64,000 nt of DNA. Source: Methylopila jiangsuensis (GTDB taxonomy: Bacteria; Pseudomonadota; Alphaproteobacteria; Rhizobiales; Methylopilaceae). Positions 18,145-27,882 of the stretch are shown piece after piece; position 1 is the stretch's first letter, and every line of letters begins with the position of its first letter. The notes under the pieces were generated by a model. The model worked only from the letters and a program-made list of their open reading frames with translations. It searched no databases and was not told the origin of the DNA. The stretch is taken from the NCBI RefSeq assembly GCF_027922305.1, contig NZ_BSFK01000009.1:62001-126000 (forward strand), read 5' to 3'. A program made the position numbers and the translations under genes.

Positions 18145-19449
18145 CTATTCGGCGGCGTCCTTGGTCCCGGCGGGGCCGAAGCGGCGGGCCACATAGTCCT
18201 CCACGATCGCCTTGAACTCGGCGACGAGGTTCGCCCCGCGCAGCGTCTTGACCTTCTTGCCGTCCAGGAACACCGGCGCGGTCGGCACCTCGCCGGTGCC
18301 GGGCAGCGAGATGCCGATGTCCGCGTGCTTGGATTCGCCCGGTCCGTTCACGATGCAGCCCATCACCGCCACGTTCAGCGTCTCCGCGCCCGGATAGCGC
18401 GTCTTCCACTCGGGCATGCGGTCCACGATGTAGGTCTGGACGTCGCGGGCGAGCTCCTGGAACACGGTGGAGGTGGTGCGGCCGCAGCCGGGGCAGGCGG
18501 CCACCAGCGGCACGAAGGTGCGGAAGCCCATGGTCTGCAGGATCTCCTGCGCCACCTTCACCTCCAGCGTGCGGTCGCCGCCGGGCTCGGGGGTCAGCGA
18601 GCAGCGGATGGTGTCGCCCACGCCCTGCTGCAGCAGCACCCCGAGCGCCGCGGCGGAGGCCACGACGCCCTTGGAGCCCATGCCGGCCTCGGTCAGGCCG
18701 AGATGGAGCGCGTAGTCCGAGCGGCGGGCGATCTCCAGATAGACCGCGATCAGGTCCTGCACCGCCGAGACCTTGGCGGAGAGGATGATGCGGTTCTTGG
18801 GCAGGCCGAGCTCCTCGGCGCGGGCGGCGGAGAGCAGCACGGAGCGGATCAGCGCCTCGCGGGTCACCTCGCGGGCGTCCTTCGGGTCGGGCGCGCTGGC
18901 GTTCTCGTCCATCAGCGCGGCCAGCATTTCGTTGTCGAGCGACCCCCAGTTGCCGCCGATGCGCACCGGCTTGTCGAGCCTGGCCGCCACCTCGATGATC
19001 TGGGCGAAGTGCCGGTCCCGCTTGGCGCCGAAGCCCACGTTGCCGGGGTTGATGCGGTATTTCGCCAGCGCCTCGGCGCAGGCCGGATGCTCGGCGAGCA
19101 GCGTGTGCCCGATGTAGTGGAAGTCCCCCACCAGCGGCGTCGCGATCCCGCGCGCGGCGAGCCTGTCGCGGATGTGCGGCACGGCGGCCGCCGCCTCCGC
19201 CCGGTCCACGGTGATGCGCACCAGCTCCGAGCCGGCGCGGGCGAGCGCGGCCACCTGGGCGACGGTGGCGTCCACGTCCGCGGTGTCGGTGTTGGTCATG
19301 GACTGCACCGCCACCGGCGCGCCGCCGCCCACCATGACGCCGCCCACGTCCACCCCGCAGGACGCGCGGCGGGGCGAGAGCGCCATGGGGCAGGACGCCG
19401 GCGGGGACGCGAGGGGCTTCGGGTCGCAGACGGTGTCGGCGCTGGTCAT
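18145..19449 (-). CDS. ispG: (E)-4-hydroxy-3-methylbut-2-enyl-diphosphate synthase
   Basis: 434-residue 4Fe-4S enzyme of the MEP isoprenoid pathway. It has a TIM-barrel start ([20 protein letters not shown]) and cluster cysteines in [18 protein letters not shown] and [20 protein letters not shown]. The start ATG overlaps the stop of the upstream zur-like gene by 4 bp, so they are coupled. A second MEP-pathway gene, ispE, starts at the right end of the window. Confidence 0.97.
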   Translation of the reverse strand: MTSADTVCDPKPLASPPASCPMALSPRRASCGVDVGGVMVGGGAPVAVQSMTNTDTADVDATVAQVAALARAGSELVRITVDRAEAAAAVPHIRDRLAARGIATPLVGDFHYIGHTLLAEHPACAEALAKYRINPGNVGFGAKRDRHFAQIIEVAARLDKPVRIGGNWGSLDNEMLAALMDENASAPDPKDAREVTREALIRSVLLSAARAEELGLPKNRIILSAKVSAVQDLIAVYLEIARRSDYALHLGLTEAGMGSKGVVASAAALGVLLQQGVGDTIRCSLTPEPGGDRTLEVKVAQEILQTMGFRTFVPLVAACPGCGRTTSTVFQELARDVQTYIVDRMPEWKTRYPGAETLNVAVMGCIVNGPGESKHADIGISLPGTGEVPTAPVFLDGKKVKTLRGANLVAEFKAIVEDYVARRFGPAGTKDAAE

Positions 19450-19982
19450 CGGGACGGGTCCTTGGCGGCGGGGGCCGCGCGGCAATGGGCGCATTCGCCG
19501 GAAATCTCCACCACCGGCGCGCGGGGGCGGAAGCCGGCGTCGCCGGCCAGCGCTTCGAGCGCCGCGGCGAAGGCGGGCGACGACGCCTCGCCGACCGCGC
19601 CGCAGCGCTCGCAGATCAGGAAGGCCACCGGCGCGCCCTCGCCCGGCCCGTGCTCGTGGCTGCAGGCGACGAAGGCGTTGCGGCTCTCGATGCGGTGGGC
19701 GAGGCCGTGGGCCAGCAGGAAATCCAGCGCGCGGTAGACGGTGATGGGGGCGGGGCGGCGCTCGCCCTCTCGCGCCACGCGCTCGATCACGTCATAGGCG
19801 CCGGCGGGGGCGTGGTCGGCGGCGAGCGCCTCCAGCACCCGGCGGCGCATGTCGGTGAGGCGGGCGCCCCGGGCCGCGCACAGCCGCTCCGCGCGGGCGA
19901 TCAGCGCCGCGGAACAGGCCCGGTGATCATGCCCGGGCGCCGCGAAGGGCGCGGCGTGATCGTGATCGTGCGAATGGGTCAT
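19446..19982 (-). CDS. zur: Fur-family zinc uptake regulator Zur
   Basis: 178 residues of the Fur superfamily. The N-terminus is histidine-rich ([20 protein letters not shown]), often seen in Zur-like proteins. The winged-helix recognition region is [20 protein letters not shown]. Structural zinc cysteines are in ICERCG and ECAHCRA. These traits and the lack of a Fur-type HHDH block favour Zur, the zinc-dependent repressor, over iron-responsive Fur. It is translationally coupled to ispG. Confidence 0.88.
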   Translation of the reverse strand: MTHSHDHDHAAPFAAPGHDHRACSAALIARAERLCAARGARLTDMRRRVLEALAADHAPAGAYDVIERVAREGERRPAPITVYRALDFLLAHGLAHRIESRNAFVACSHEHGPGEGAPVAFLICERCGAVGEASSPAFAAALEALAGDAGFRPRAPVVEISGECAHCRAAPAAKDPSR

Positions 19983-20055
19983 CGGCGCGCGCCCTATAGC
20001 ACGAAACCATGTCGCCCGCGCGTCCGGCGCGAAGGCCGGCGGGCTTCGGCCCGTC

Positions 20056-21318
20056 TCACGTCAGATAAGGTCGATCGCCGCAGATGCGAGCGAGCCAGTC
20101 CGCGGCGCCGTCGCCGGCCGCCGCGCCGGTGGCGAAGCACGCCTGCAGCAGGTAGCCGCCGGTCGGCGCCTCCCAGTCCAGCATCTCGCCGGCCAGGAAC
20201 ACGCCCGGCCGCCCACGCAGCATGAAGGCCCCGTCCAGTTCCGGCAGCGCCACGCCGCCGGCGGTGGAGATGGCGCGCTCGATCCCCTTGGGCGCGGTGA
20301 ACGTCAGCGGCAGCGCCTTGATGCGGCGGGCGAGGGCCTCCGCCTCCGCCGGCGGCGGACCGGCCTCGCGCAGCAGCGCCACGGCGACGGGGCTGAGGCC
20401 CGCCGCCTTGCGCAGATGGGTGGAGAGCGAGCGCGTCCCACGCGGGGCCGCGAGCTTGGCGGCGAGCTGGTCGGGGCTGAGGTCGGGCCGGAGATCGAGC
20501 GTCGGCCGTGCCGTCCCGCTCCGTGCGATGGCGTCCCTCAGCCGCGCGGAGAGGGCGTAGATCAGCCCGCCCTCGATGCCGTCCGCCGTGATCATCGCCT
20601 CGCCGCGCACGGTCACGCCCTCGAAGCTCAGCGCCGCCCGCTTCAGCGGCTCGCCCGCGAAACGGCCGGCAAGCGCCTCGGACCACGGGACCAGGAAGCC
20701 GCAGTTCGCCGGGCGGAGCGGCGTCAGCGCAACGCCTGCGGCGTCGAGCGGGCCGGTCCAGGCGCCGTCGGCGCCGAGCCGCGGCCAGCTCGCGCCGCCG
20801 AGCGCCAGCACGGTCGCCGCGGGACGCGCGGTCTCCGGCCCGTCCGGGCCCTCGAAGACGAGCGCGCCGTCCGGCGTCCAGCCGGTCCAGCGCCGGCGCA
20901 AGCCGAAGCGCACGCCCTGGGTCTCCAGCCGGCGCAGCCAGGCGCGCAGCAGCGGCGAGGCCTTCAGCGCCTTCGGGAACACGCGGCCGCTGGTGCCGAC
21001 GAACGTCTCGATCCCGAGCCCCTGGCACCAGTCGATCAGCCATTCCGATGAAAAGACGCGGATCGCGGGCTCCAGCGTCGACCGGGCGGGGCCGTAACGC
21101 TCCAGCAGCCGCTCCAGCGGTTCGGAGTGGGTCAGGTTCAGCCCGCCGCGCCCGGCGAGCAGGAACTTGCGCGCGGGCGAGGGCATGCGGTCGTAGACCG
21201 TCACGTTGAAACCGCGCGCCGCCAGACGTTCCGCGGCCATCAGGCCGGCCGGCCCGGCGCCGACGACGGCGGCGAGCGGCGCCTCGAGCGTCGGCTCCGG
21301 CGGGTGATCAGCGGACAT
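20056..21318 (-). CDS. BaiN/YhiN-family FAD-dependent oxidoreductase
   Basis: 420-residue flavoprotein with an N-terminal FAD-binding Rossmann motif VVGAGPAGLMAAERLAARG, the family block KFLLAGRGGLNLTHSEP, and a C-terminal FAD motif GVFLAGEMLDWEAPTGGYLL. It belongs to the HI0933/YhiN/BaiN family (TIGR03862 type). Its substrate is not known. It is transcribed away from the GGDEF-EAL gene, with a 167-bp gap. Confidence 0.9.
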   Translation of the reverse strand: MSADHPPEPTLEAPLAAVVGAGPAGLMAAERLAARGFNVTVYDRMPSPARKFLLAGRGGLNLTHSEPLERLLERYGPARSTLEPAIRVFSSEWLIDWCQGLGIETFVGTSGRVFPKALKASPLLRAWLRRLETQGVRFGLRRRWTGWTPDGALVFEGPDGPETARPAATVLALGGASWPRLGADGAWTGPLDAAGVALTPLRPANCGFLVPWSEALAGRFAGEPLKRAALSFEGVTVRGEAMITADGIEGGLIYALSARLRDAIARSGTARPTLDLRPDLSPDQLAAKLAAPRGTRSLSTHLRKAAGLSPVAVALLREAGPPPAEAEALARRIKALPLTFTAPKGIERAISTAGGVALPELDGAFMLRGRPGVFLAGEMLDWEAPTGGYLLQACFATGAAAGDGAADWLARICGDRPYLT

Positions 21319-21485
21319 GGGCGGCGAAGTCTCCGGCGCGGGACGCGCGAAAAGGTGCGTCTCCGAGAGACGCGATTCTCTTTTCCTTAAGCCGCACTTG
21401 ATAGAGCAGGACGATCAATTCGCACAGAAGGTCGGCGAAGCTCAAGCCGGGAACGAACGGACCGACGCTTCCTCCACGGGCGGAC

Positions 21486-23600
21486 ATGGCGCTTGTAGTC
21501 ATCCTCGACGATCGGGTCACCAACCGGAACATCTTCGCCAAGCTCGCGGCGCTGATCGAACCGGGGGTGGACGTTCGCGCTTTTGGCGACCCGATCGAGG
21601 CCCTGAGCTGGTTCGAGGGCGTCACGCCCGACCTCGTGGTCACCGACTACAAGATGCCCGGCATCGACGGCGCCGAATTCACCCGCCGGTTCCGCGCGCT
21701 GCCCGGCTGCGACGACGTGCCGGTGGTGGTGCTCACCGTCTACGAGGAGCGCAGCTTCCGCCTCAACGCGCTCGAGGCCGGCGCCACGGACTTCCTGCAG
21801 AGCCCGGTCGACCATCACGAGTTCCTGACGCGCGCCCGCAACCTGCTCAAGCTGCGGCGGCAGCAGCTCGCGCTCGCCCGCCGCGCCTCTTCGCTCGAAA
21901 GCGAGCTGCGCGACAGCTCCGAGCGCCTCGGCCAGGTGATCGACACCGTGCCGGCCATGATCAGCGCCGCGGACCGTGACGGCCGCTGCATCTTCGTCAA
22001 CGCCTACCACGCGGGCCTGCTCGGCGCCGCGCCCGAGGACCTGCTCGGCCGGACGCCGGCCGAGCTGTTCGGCGCGCACCACGGCGACCGCAGCGCCGCC
22101 CTCGACCGGCTCGTGTTCCAGAGCGGCGCCGCTCTGCCGAGCTATGAGGAGGAGTTGGCCCTCGGCGCAGGCGAGCGCCGCTATTTCCTCACCACCAAGG
22201 CGCCGCTGCGCGACGCGGGCGGCGCCATCGTGGCGGTGCTGACCACCGCGCTCGACATCAGCGACCGCAAGCGCGCGGAAAGCCATCTGCGTCACCTCGC
22301 CCATCATGATGCGCTGACGGACCTGCCGAACCGCGCGCTGCTGCACGAGCGGGTGCGCCATGAGATCGCCCAGGCGCGCCGCAGCGGGGCCAAGTTCGCG
22401 CTGCTGCTGTTCGATCTCGACCGCTTCAAGGGCATCAACGACGTGCTCGGCCACCACATCGGAGACCGGCTGCTGAAGGCGGTCGCCGAGCGCCTGCTGG
22501 CGACGGTGCGCGAGACCGACACCGTGGCCCGGCTCGGCGGCGACGAGTTCGCCATCCTGCAGACCAACGTCGCCGTGGTCGACGACGGGCTGGAGCTCGC
22601 CCGCCGCGTTCGCGAAAGCCTCGACGAGCCGTTCCTGTTCGACGGGCACGAGATCGCCACCTCCGCCAGCATCGGCGTCGCCCTGTTCCCGGATCACGGC
22701 TTCGACTTCGACGACCTGCTGAAGAACGCCGACCTCGCCATGTACCGCGCCAAGTCGGACGGCCGCGACGGCACCCGCGCCTTCGCGGCCGAGATGGACA
22801 AGAAGGCCCGCGCGATCACGGTGCTCGACAGCGACATGCGGCGGGCGCTCGCCAAGAAGGAGCTGGTCCTGCACTACCAGCCGCAGGTCAATCTCGCCTC
22901 CGGCCGGATCGTGGGCGCGGAGGCGCTGGTGCGCTGGCGCAAGGACAACGGCGATCTGGTGTCGCCGGCCGACTTCCTGCCGCAGGCCGAGGAGAGCGGG
23001 CTCATCGTTCCCATCAGCGAGTGGGTGCTGAACGAAGCCTGCCGCGAGGCGGCGTCCTGGACCCGCGACGGCCTGCCGCCGCTCAGGGTGGCGGTGAACC
23101 TGTCGGCGATCCAGTTCCGCAAGCAGAACGTGGAGCAGGTGGTGCTGGACGCGCTCGGCGCGAGCGGCCTCGAGTCGGGCCGGCTGGAGCTGGAGCTCAC
23201 GGAAACCATCCTGCTGCACGACACCGAGCGGGTGGTCCACAGCCTGCGCGCCCTTCAGGCCCATGGCGTGACCTTCTCCATCGATGATTTCGGCACCGGC
23301 TATTCGTCGCTGTCCTATGTGCGCAACTTCCCCGTCAACCGGCTGAAGATCGACCGCTCGTTCATCCGCAACCTGCGGGAGGACAGCAACGACGTCGCCA
23401 TCGTGCGCGCCATCGTCAATCTCGGCCACAGCCTGAACCTCGACGTGATCGCGGAGGGCGTCGAGACGGCGGCGCAGGTGGGGCACCTGCGCGCCGAAGG
23501 CTGCGACGAGGTGCAGGGCTTCTATTTCGGCCGTCCCATGCCCGCTGCCGACTTCATCGATCTCGTCCGGCGCGAGGCGGTGGTGGCCCAGAGCGCATGA
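21486..23600 (+). CDS. Response regulator with PAS, GGDEF and EAL domains (c-di-GMP turnover)
   Basis: 704 residues: receiver domain (1-122, acceptor Asp54 in VVTDYKMPG), PAS (about 148-260, VIDTVPAMISAADRDG), GGDEF (about 270-435) and EAL (about 450-700). Both active sites look intact: RLGGDEFAIL at 349-358 for diguanylate cyclase, and EAL (479-481) with DDFGTGYSSLSY for the phosphodiesterase. It overlaps the start of the following RpfC-type kinase by 4 bp, so kinase and regulator are made together. In xanthomonads the RpfC partner is RpfG (REC-HD-GYP). Here a GGDEF-EAL protein takes that place and would convert the DSF signal into a change of c-di-GMP (inference). Confidence 0.95.
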   Translation: MALVVILDDRVTNRNIFAKLAALIEPGVDVRAFGDPIEALSWFEGVTPDLVVTDYKMPGIDGAEFTRRFRALPGCDDVPVVVLTVYEERSFRLNALEAGATDFLQSPVDHHEFLTRARNLLKLRRQQLALARRASSLESELRDSSERLGQVIDTVPAMISAADRDGRCIFVNAYHAGLLGAAPEDLLGRTPAELFGAHHGDRSAALDRLVFQSGAALPSYEEELALGAGERRYFLTTKAPLRDAGGAIVAVLTTALDISDRKRAESHLRHLAHHDALTDLPNRALLHERVRHEIAQARRSGAKFALLLFDLDRFKGINDVLGHHIGDRLLKAVAERLLATVRETDTVARLGGDEFAILQTNVAVVDDGLELARRVRESLDEPFLFDGHEIATSASIGVALFPDHGFDFDDLLKNADLAMYRAKSDGRDGTRAFAAEMDKKARAITVLDSDMRRALAKKELVLHYQPQVNLASGRIVGAEALVRWRKDNGDLVSPADFLPQAEESGLIVPISEWVLNEACREAASWTRDGLPPLRVAVNLSAIQFRKQNVEQVVLDALGASGLESGRLELELTETILLHDTERVVHSLRALQAHGVTFSIDDFGTGYSSLSYVRNFPVNRLKIDRSFIRNLREDSNDVAIVRAIVNLGHSLNLDVIAEGVETAAQVGHLRAEGCDEVQGFYFGRPMPAADFIDLVRREAVVAQSA

Positions 23601-26143
23601 GCATGTCGTTCGCGATGCGCCTCTCGGGTCTGCGGAGCCTGTTCGGCGCGGCGGTCCCCCGCGCCTCCGCCCGGCGGGGCGGCGAGCACGAGATGTCGCT
23701 CAACCGGCTCGTGGTCGGCGCGCTGCTGGTCGCTTACTGCGCCTTCGACGCCGACTGGCGCGCGTTCCTGCCGCTTGCGGCGGCCTACGCCGCCGGCGGC
23801 GCGCTGTTCGCCGCGCATCTGGCGTGGCGGCCGGAGCCGTCGCCGACGCGGCAGGCCCTGGCCCGCCCGCTCGACATCGGCTTCCTGTCGGTCGCGCTTT
23901 ACGCCGGCGGCGCGGCGACGGCGGTGCTCTATCCGCTTTATCTCTGGATCGTGTTCGGCAACGGCTTCCGCTTCGGCCTCGGGGCGTTGCGGGACGGGGC
24001 GGCGCTCGGCGTGCTCGGCTTCGCCGCCACGGTGGTCGCGACGCCCTACTGGCGCGACAACCCGTCGTTGTCGGCGGGCCTCCTGATCGGCCTGATCGCG
24101 CTCCCGGCCTACGCCGCGACGCTGATCCGCAAGCTGTCCCGCGCCAAGCTCGCGGCGGAGGAGGCGAGCCGGGCGAAAAGCCTGTTCCTGGCGAGCGTCA
24201 GCCACGAGCTCCGGACGCCGCTCAACGCCGTGATCGGCATGACCGACCTGCTGCGCGACACCACGCTCGACGACGAGCAGCGCGACATGGTGCGCACGGC
24301 GGGCGACGCCGGCCGCTCGCTGCTGGCGCTGATCGACGACCTGCTCAACTTCAGCCGCATCGAGGCCGGCCGCATGCCGAGCCACGTCACGGCGTTCGAC
24401 CTGCACGAACTCCTCGCCGACGTGCGCGGCATGCTGACAGCGCAGGCGCGCGAGAAGAACATCCGCCTGTCGCTCTGCGTCACGCCGCGGACGCCCTACC
24501 GACTGCGGGGCGAGGCGCGGCAGATCCGCGACGTGCTGGTCAACCTCGTCGGCAACGCGGTGAAGTTCACCGAGACCGGCGGCGTGGTGATCGGCGCGGA
24601 CCTCGTGGGCGTGGAGAACGGGCGGCCGCGCATCCGGCTTCAGGTGGCCGACAGCGGCATCGGCGTCGCGCCCGAGGCGCAGACGCGCATCTTCGAGGCG
24701 TTCTCCCAGGCCGACGCCAGCATCATCAACCGGTTCGGCGGCACCGGGCTCGGCCTCGCCATCTGCAAGCAGCTGGTGGAGATGCAGGGCGGCGAACTGC
24801 GGCTCGAAAGCGAGCCGGGGCTGGGCTCGACCTTCTGGTTCGACCTTCTGCTGGAGGCGGACGAGACCGCGGACGCGGCGTCCGAGGCGGCGACGCCGGT
24901 GGTGGCGCTCGGCGCGGACGCCGCGCGCGCCGAAGCCCTCGCCAAGGCGCTCGAGAGCGAGGGCGTGCCGGCGACGGCGGCCGTCGGCCTGCGCGCGGCG
25001 CTGCGGGCGGCGCGGGCCGAGCGGCGCGCGATCGTCGCCGACGCCGAAGGCTTCGGGATGGACGGCGAGGCGCTGGCGGCGGCGCTGCGGGCGGCGGCCG
25101 ACAGCGACGCTCCGGAGCTCGCCCTGATCGATCCCCGGCTCGACGAGGGCCTGCCCTATTTCGATCTCAGCCTCGTCTGCGCGTCGGCGTCGCCGAAGCG
25201 GGAACGGTTGCGCGCCATGGCGCGGGTGGCGGCGCTGGGCGTGGTCGGCCGAGGCGCGCGGGAGAAGGAGCGGCGCTCCGACGCCCCGCAGGCCGAAAGC
25301 CGAAGGCTGTCGATCCTGGTGGCGGAGGACAACCGCACCAACCAGAAGGTCATCCGCAAGGTTCTGGAGCGCGCCGGGCACGACGTGCGCATGGTGGAGA
25401 ACGGCGAGTTCGCGCTCGACGCCCTCACCGAGCGCCGGTTCGACCTGGTGCTGATGGATGTGAACATGCCGGTGCTGGACGGCATCGAATGCGTGAAGCT
25501 CTACCGCTTCGCCGCGATCGGCCAGCCCCACGTCCCCATTCTCGCGCTCACCGCCGACGCCACGCCGGACGCCCGCCGGCGCTGTGAGGAGGCGGGCATG
25601 GACGGGTGCCTGACCAAGCCGATCGAACCGGAGCGGCTGCTGGAGATCATCGACCGCATGGTCGCGGGCGCGCCTCCGAAAACGGACGCGGCCGCGAGCC
25701 CGGCCTCCGCCGAGCCGGAGGTGGCGGACTCCGTCGTCGCCAACATCGCCCGCCATCCCAACTTCCGCCCGGCCCGCCGCGCGGTGGTCGACCGCGCCAC
25801 GCTGAAGGATCTGGAGGGCCTGGGCGGACACGCCTTCGTCGCCGATCTGGTGGACGCCTTCCTCGCCGACACGGCGGTGATCCTGGGCGGGCTCCACGAC
25901 GCGGTGGTCAACCGCGAGGCGGGCGTGTTCCGGGATCAGGCGCACGCCCTGCGCAGCGGCGCGGCCAACATCGGGGCGCGCGGCATGTACGAGCTGTGCC
26001 TCTCCTTCCGCAACATGGACGCGCGCGACCTTGCGGACGACGGGCTCGAGCGCCTCTCCAGGCTGGAGGCGGAGTTCGACCGGGTGCGCGCGACCCTGCG
26101 CGCCGAGTTCCCCGAGGGGCAGGCGGGCCGCTCCGCCGACTGA
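23597..26143 (+). CDS. rpfC: RpfC-type hybrid sensor histidine kinase (DSF receptor candidate)
   Basis: 848 residues. A 36-residue N-terminal stretch precedes five predicted transmembrane helices (about 37-178); the conserved YPLYLWIVFGNGFRFG loop is typical of the RpfC sensor. Then HisKA (VSHELRTPLNAVIGM, His203), HATPase (LVNLVGNAVKFTETGG; RFGGTGLGLAIC), a degenerate receiver-like segment without an acceptor Asp (about 434-550), a true receiver (VAEDNRTNQKV, acceptor Asp621 in MDVNMPVLDG) and a C-terminal HPt domain (QAHALRSGAANIGA, His783). This is the RpfC phosphorelay layout plus one pseudo-receiver. It converges with rpfF, the stops being 9 bp apart. DSF binding is inferred from architecture and neighbours. 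Confidence 0.9.
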   Translation: MSMSFAMRLSGLRSLFGAAVPRASARRGGEHEMSLNRLVVGALLVAYCAFDADWRAFLPLAAAYAAGGALFAAHLAWRPEPSPTRQALARPLDIGFLSVALYAGGAATAVLYPLYLWIVFGNGFRFGLGALRDGAALGVLGFAATVVATPYWRDNPSLSAGLLIGLIALPAYAATLIRKLSRAKLAAEEASRAKSLFLASVSHELRTPLNAVIGMTDLLRDTTLDDEQRDMVRTAGDAGRSLLALIDDLLNFSRIEAGRMPSHVTAFDLHELLADVRGMLTAQAREKNIRLSLCVTPRTPYRLRGEARQIRDVLVNLVGNAVKFTETGGVVIGADLVGVENGRPRIRLQVADSGIGVAPEAQTRIFEAFSQADASIINRFGGTGLGLAICKQLVEMQGGELRLESEPGLGSTFWFDLLLEADETADAASEAATPVVALGADAARAEALAKALESEGVPATAAVGLRAALRAARAERRAIVADAEGFGMDGEALAAALRAAADSDAPELALIDPRLDEGLPYFDLSLVCASASPKRERLRAMARVAALGVVGRGAREKERRSDAPQAESRRLSILVAEDNRTNQKVIRKVLERAGHDVRMVENGEFALDALTERRFDLVLMDVNMPVLDGIECVKLYRFAAIGQPHVPILALTADATPDARRRCEEAGMDGCLTKPIEPERLLEIIDRMVAGAPPKTDAAASPASAEPEVADSVVANIARHPNFRPARRAVVDRATLKDLEGLGGHAFVADLVDAFLADTAVILGGLHDAVVNREAGVFRDQAHALRSGAANIGARGMYELCLSFRNMDARDLADDGLERLSRLEAEFDRVRATLRAEFPEGQAGRSAD

Positions 26144-26152
26144 CGGCCGTCG

Positions 26153-27136
26153 TCAGCCGCCCGCCGCGACGGCGGCGTGCGCCGCCAGGCGCTTGTCCTG
26201 GGCGGCGACCAGCCGCTCCATCTTGCGCAGGTCGGCGGGATCGAGCCGCAGCGCCGCATCGACCCAGATGTCGGTCACGTCGCGCAGCTCCTCGAACGGC
26301 AGCGGCCAGACCCGCTGGCTGGCGCGCACCATGGCCGAAAAGCCGTTCCGCCGCCGGGTGTTGCGCGAGATCAGCCGGTGGGTCTCGGCCACGCCTTCGC
26401 CCGGCTCGGCCAGCACATGCACCAGCCCGAGCGCGTGCAGATCCTCCGCGGTGTAGAGCTGGCCGCTGGTCATCAGCCGCTCGGCCTGGGCGAGGCCGAC
26501 CCGGCGGGCGAGCAGGCTGGAGGCGCCCATGCCCGGAAACAGGTTGAACAGGATTTCCGGCAGCCCGAACTTCACGCCCCGCTCCGCCACGATGAGGTGG
26601 CAGGACAGCGCCGTCTCGAATCCGCCGCCCAGCGCGTCGCCCTGCACCAGCGCGATGGTGGTGACGTCATGGCCGAAGCCGATGGCGTTGTCGTGAAGCA
26701 CGTCGATGCAGGCGTAGGCGTAGGCCCGGAGCGCCTCGCGGTCGCGGGTGCGGATCCAGCCGGCGAAGCGCCCGAGATCGCCGCCCAGATTGAAGATCTG
26801 CGGCGCGCGCGAGCCGAGCACCATATGCGTGACGGGCGCCGGCGCGTCCGGGGGGCTCTGGTCGAAGGCGAAATGGATGTCCGTGGCGCAGCGTTTCAGA
26901 TCCGCGAGCAGGTTCGGCGTGAAGCTCGGCGCGCCTTCGGGGCGCATCCAGCACCAGCACACGCCCTGGGCGGCGTCGTAGGACACCTCCAGCTCCGGGA
27001 AGGTGTCGAAACGGGGGGGAGCCGCCGGGGCGGCGTCGTCCGGCGCCGGAGCGGCGGTCGACCGCCGCCCAAGGCCGAGACGCGCGCCGTCGACGCCGAA
27101 CAGCGACTGAGGGCGGGCAAGGCTTAAAGGCGCCAT
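26153..27136 (-). CDS. rpfF: RpfF-type diffusible signal factor synthase
   Basis: 327-residue crotonase-fold enzyme that makes cis-2-unsaturated fatty acid signals from acyl-ACP by dehydration and thioester cleavage. Both catalytic glutamates of RpfF are present with the family spacing of 20 residues: Glu174 in GDALGGGFETAL and Glu194 in FGLPEILFNLFPGMG. GGDLGRFAGWIRTRD also fits RpfF rather than ordinary enoyl-CoA hydratases. The N-terminus (1-40) is extra and low-complexity. GGAG lies 7 bp before the ATG. It is convergent with the RpfC-type kinase, which together with the GGDEF-EAL regulator completes a signal-sensor-output locus. Confidence 0.92.
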   Translation of the reverse strand: MAPLSLARPQSLFGVDGARLGLGRRSTAAPAPDDAAPAAPPRFDTFPELEVSYDAAQGVCWCWMRPEGAPSFTPNLLADLKRCATDIHFAFDQSPPDAPAPVTHMVLGSRAPQIFNLGGDLGRFAGWIRTRDREALRAYAYACIDVLHDNAIGFGHDVTTIALVQGDALGGGFETALSCHLIVAERGVKFGLPEILFNLFPGMGASSLLARRVGLAQAERLMTSGQLYTAEDLHALGLVHVLAEPGEGVAETHRLISRNTRRRNGFSAMVRASQRVWPLPFEELRDVTDIWVDAALRLDPADLRKMERLVAAQDKRLAAHAAVAAGG

Positions 27137-27882
27137 GAGAGCGCTCCTGAACCGTGACCAGACCAGAAGTGATCACACAACGAGAGATTAACGATTTGTT
27201 AACCATTTTGAAGACGGGGATTCGTTCTCGAACGCGTGAAGATGTTCACGCTGCTTCCATCGCTAGGGCGTGATTGATCTTGCCTCGCCTGTTGCTGTCT
27301 CTCATTGAGACGTCGAAAGACGATCGGCCGGGCGCGGGCGGATTGGACTGTCCCCGCAGGGAACGACATCCGACCGTAAAGTAGACATTTTTTATTTGTT
27401 GTCCGTGTCCAGCGGATATGAAGCCATCGCCGCGGCAGGTCTGTAAAAAACGTGGCGCGTAGGCTTGTGGACCGTTTGAATTTTCCGTCGGTCGGGCCGG
27501 AAGCTTGAGCAGGCGCTCACTTGGACGTGAGCGCGTAAAAATGTCACATCATCGCCGGTATTAGGGTGGGATTTGGTGCGATTTCAACCAAGGGCGGCCC
27601 CAATGGCGCTTGTCTTTCGCCGCGGAGTCGCCTTAATTGGCGTCGTCGGTTCCGCTTTTGCGGAATGAGCAGGCGATGGTTTTGGGGCGCGCCCTTGGGC
27701 GGTCTTTTGGTCGCCGCTGTCGAGGCGACGCGGGAGCGGGGGCTACCGCGTCGCGGTCCGGCGGCGAAAGGCGCGGCCCGCGGTATGGTCTCGATCCAGA
27801 TCCACCGCGGGCCCGCTGCTTTTCAGTCCGCCGGCCCGAGCAGAAACGTCCCGCCCGATCACGCGCCGACCGCCTCTCGCCC
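27137..27882. other. Long intergenic region between rpfF and modC
   Basis: About 746 bp with no credible gene. It contains the rpfF promoter region (AT-rich around 27190 and 27385-27400), a perfect hairpin GCGCTCAC/GTGAGCGC (27513-27520 and 27527-27534), and a second, longer inverted repeat GCCCGCGGT/ACCGCGGGC (27776-27784 and 27804-27812) about 70 bp downstream of the modC stop, which may terminate modABC. Frames open here on the plus strand run into modC antisense and show no known domain. Confidence 0.5.
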
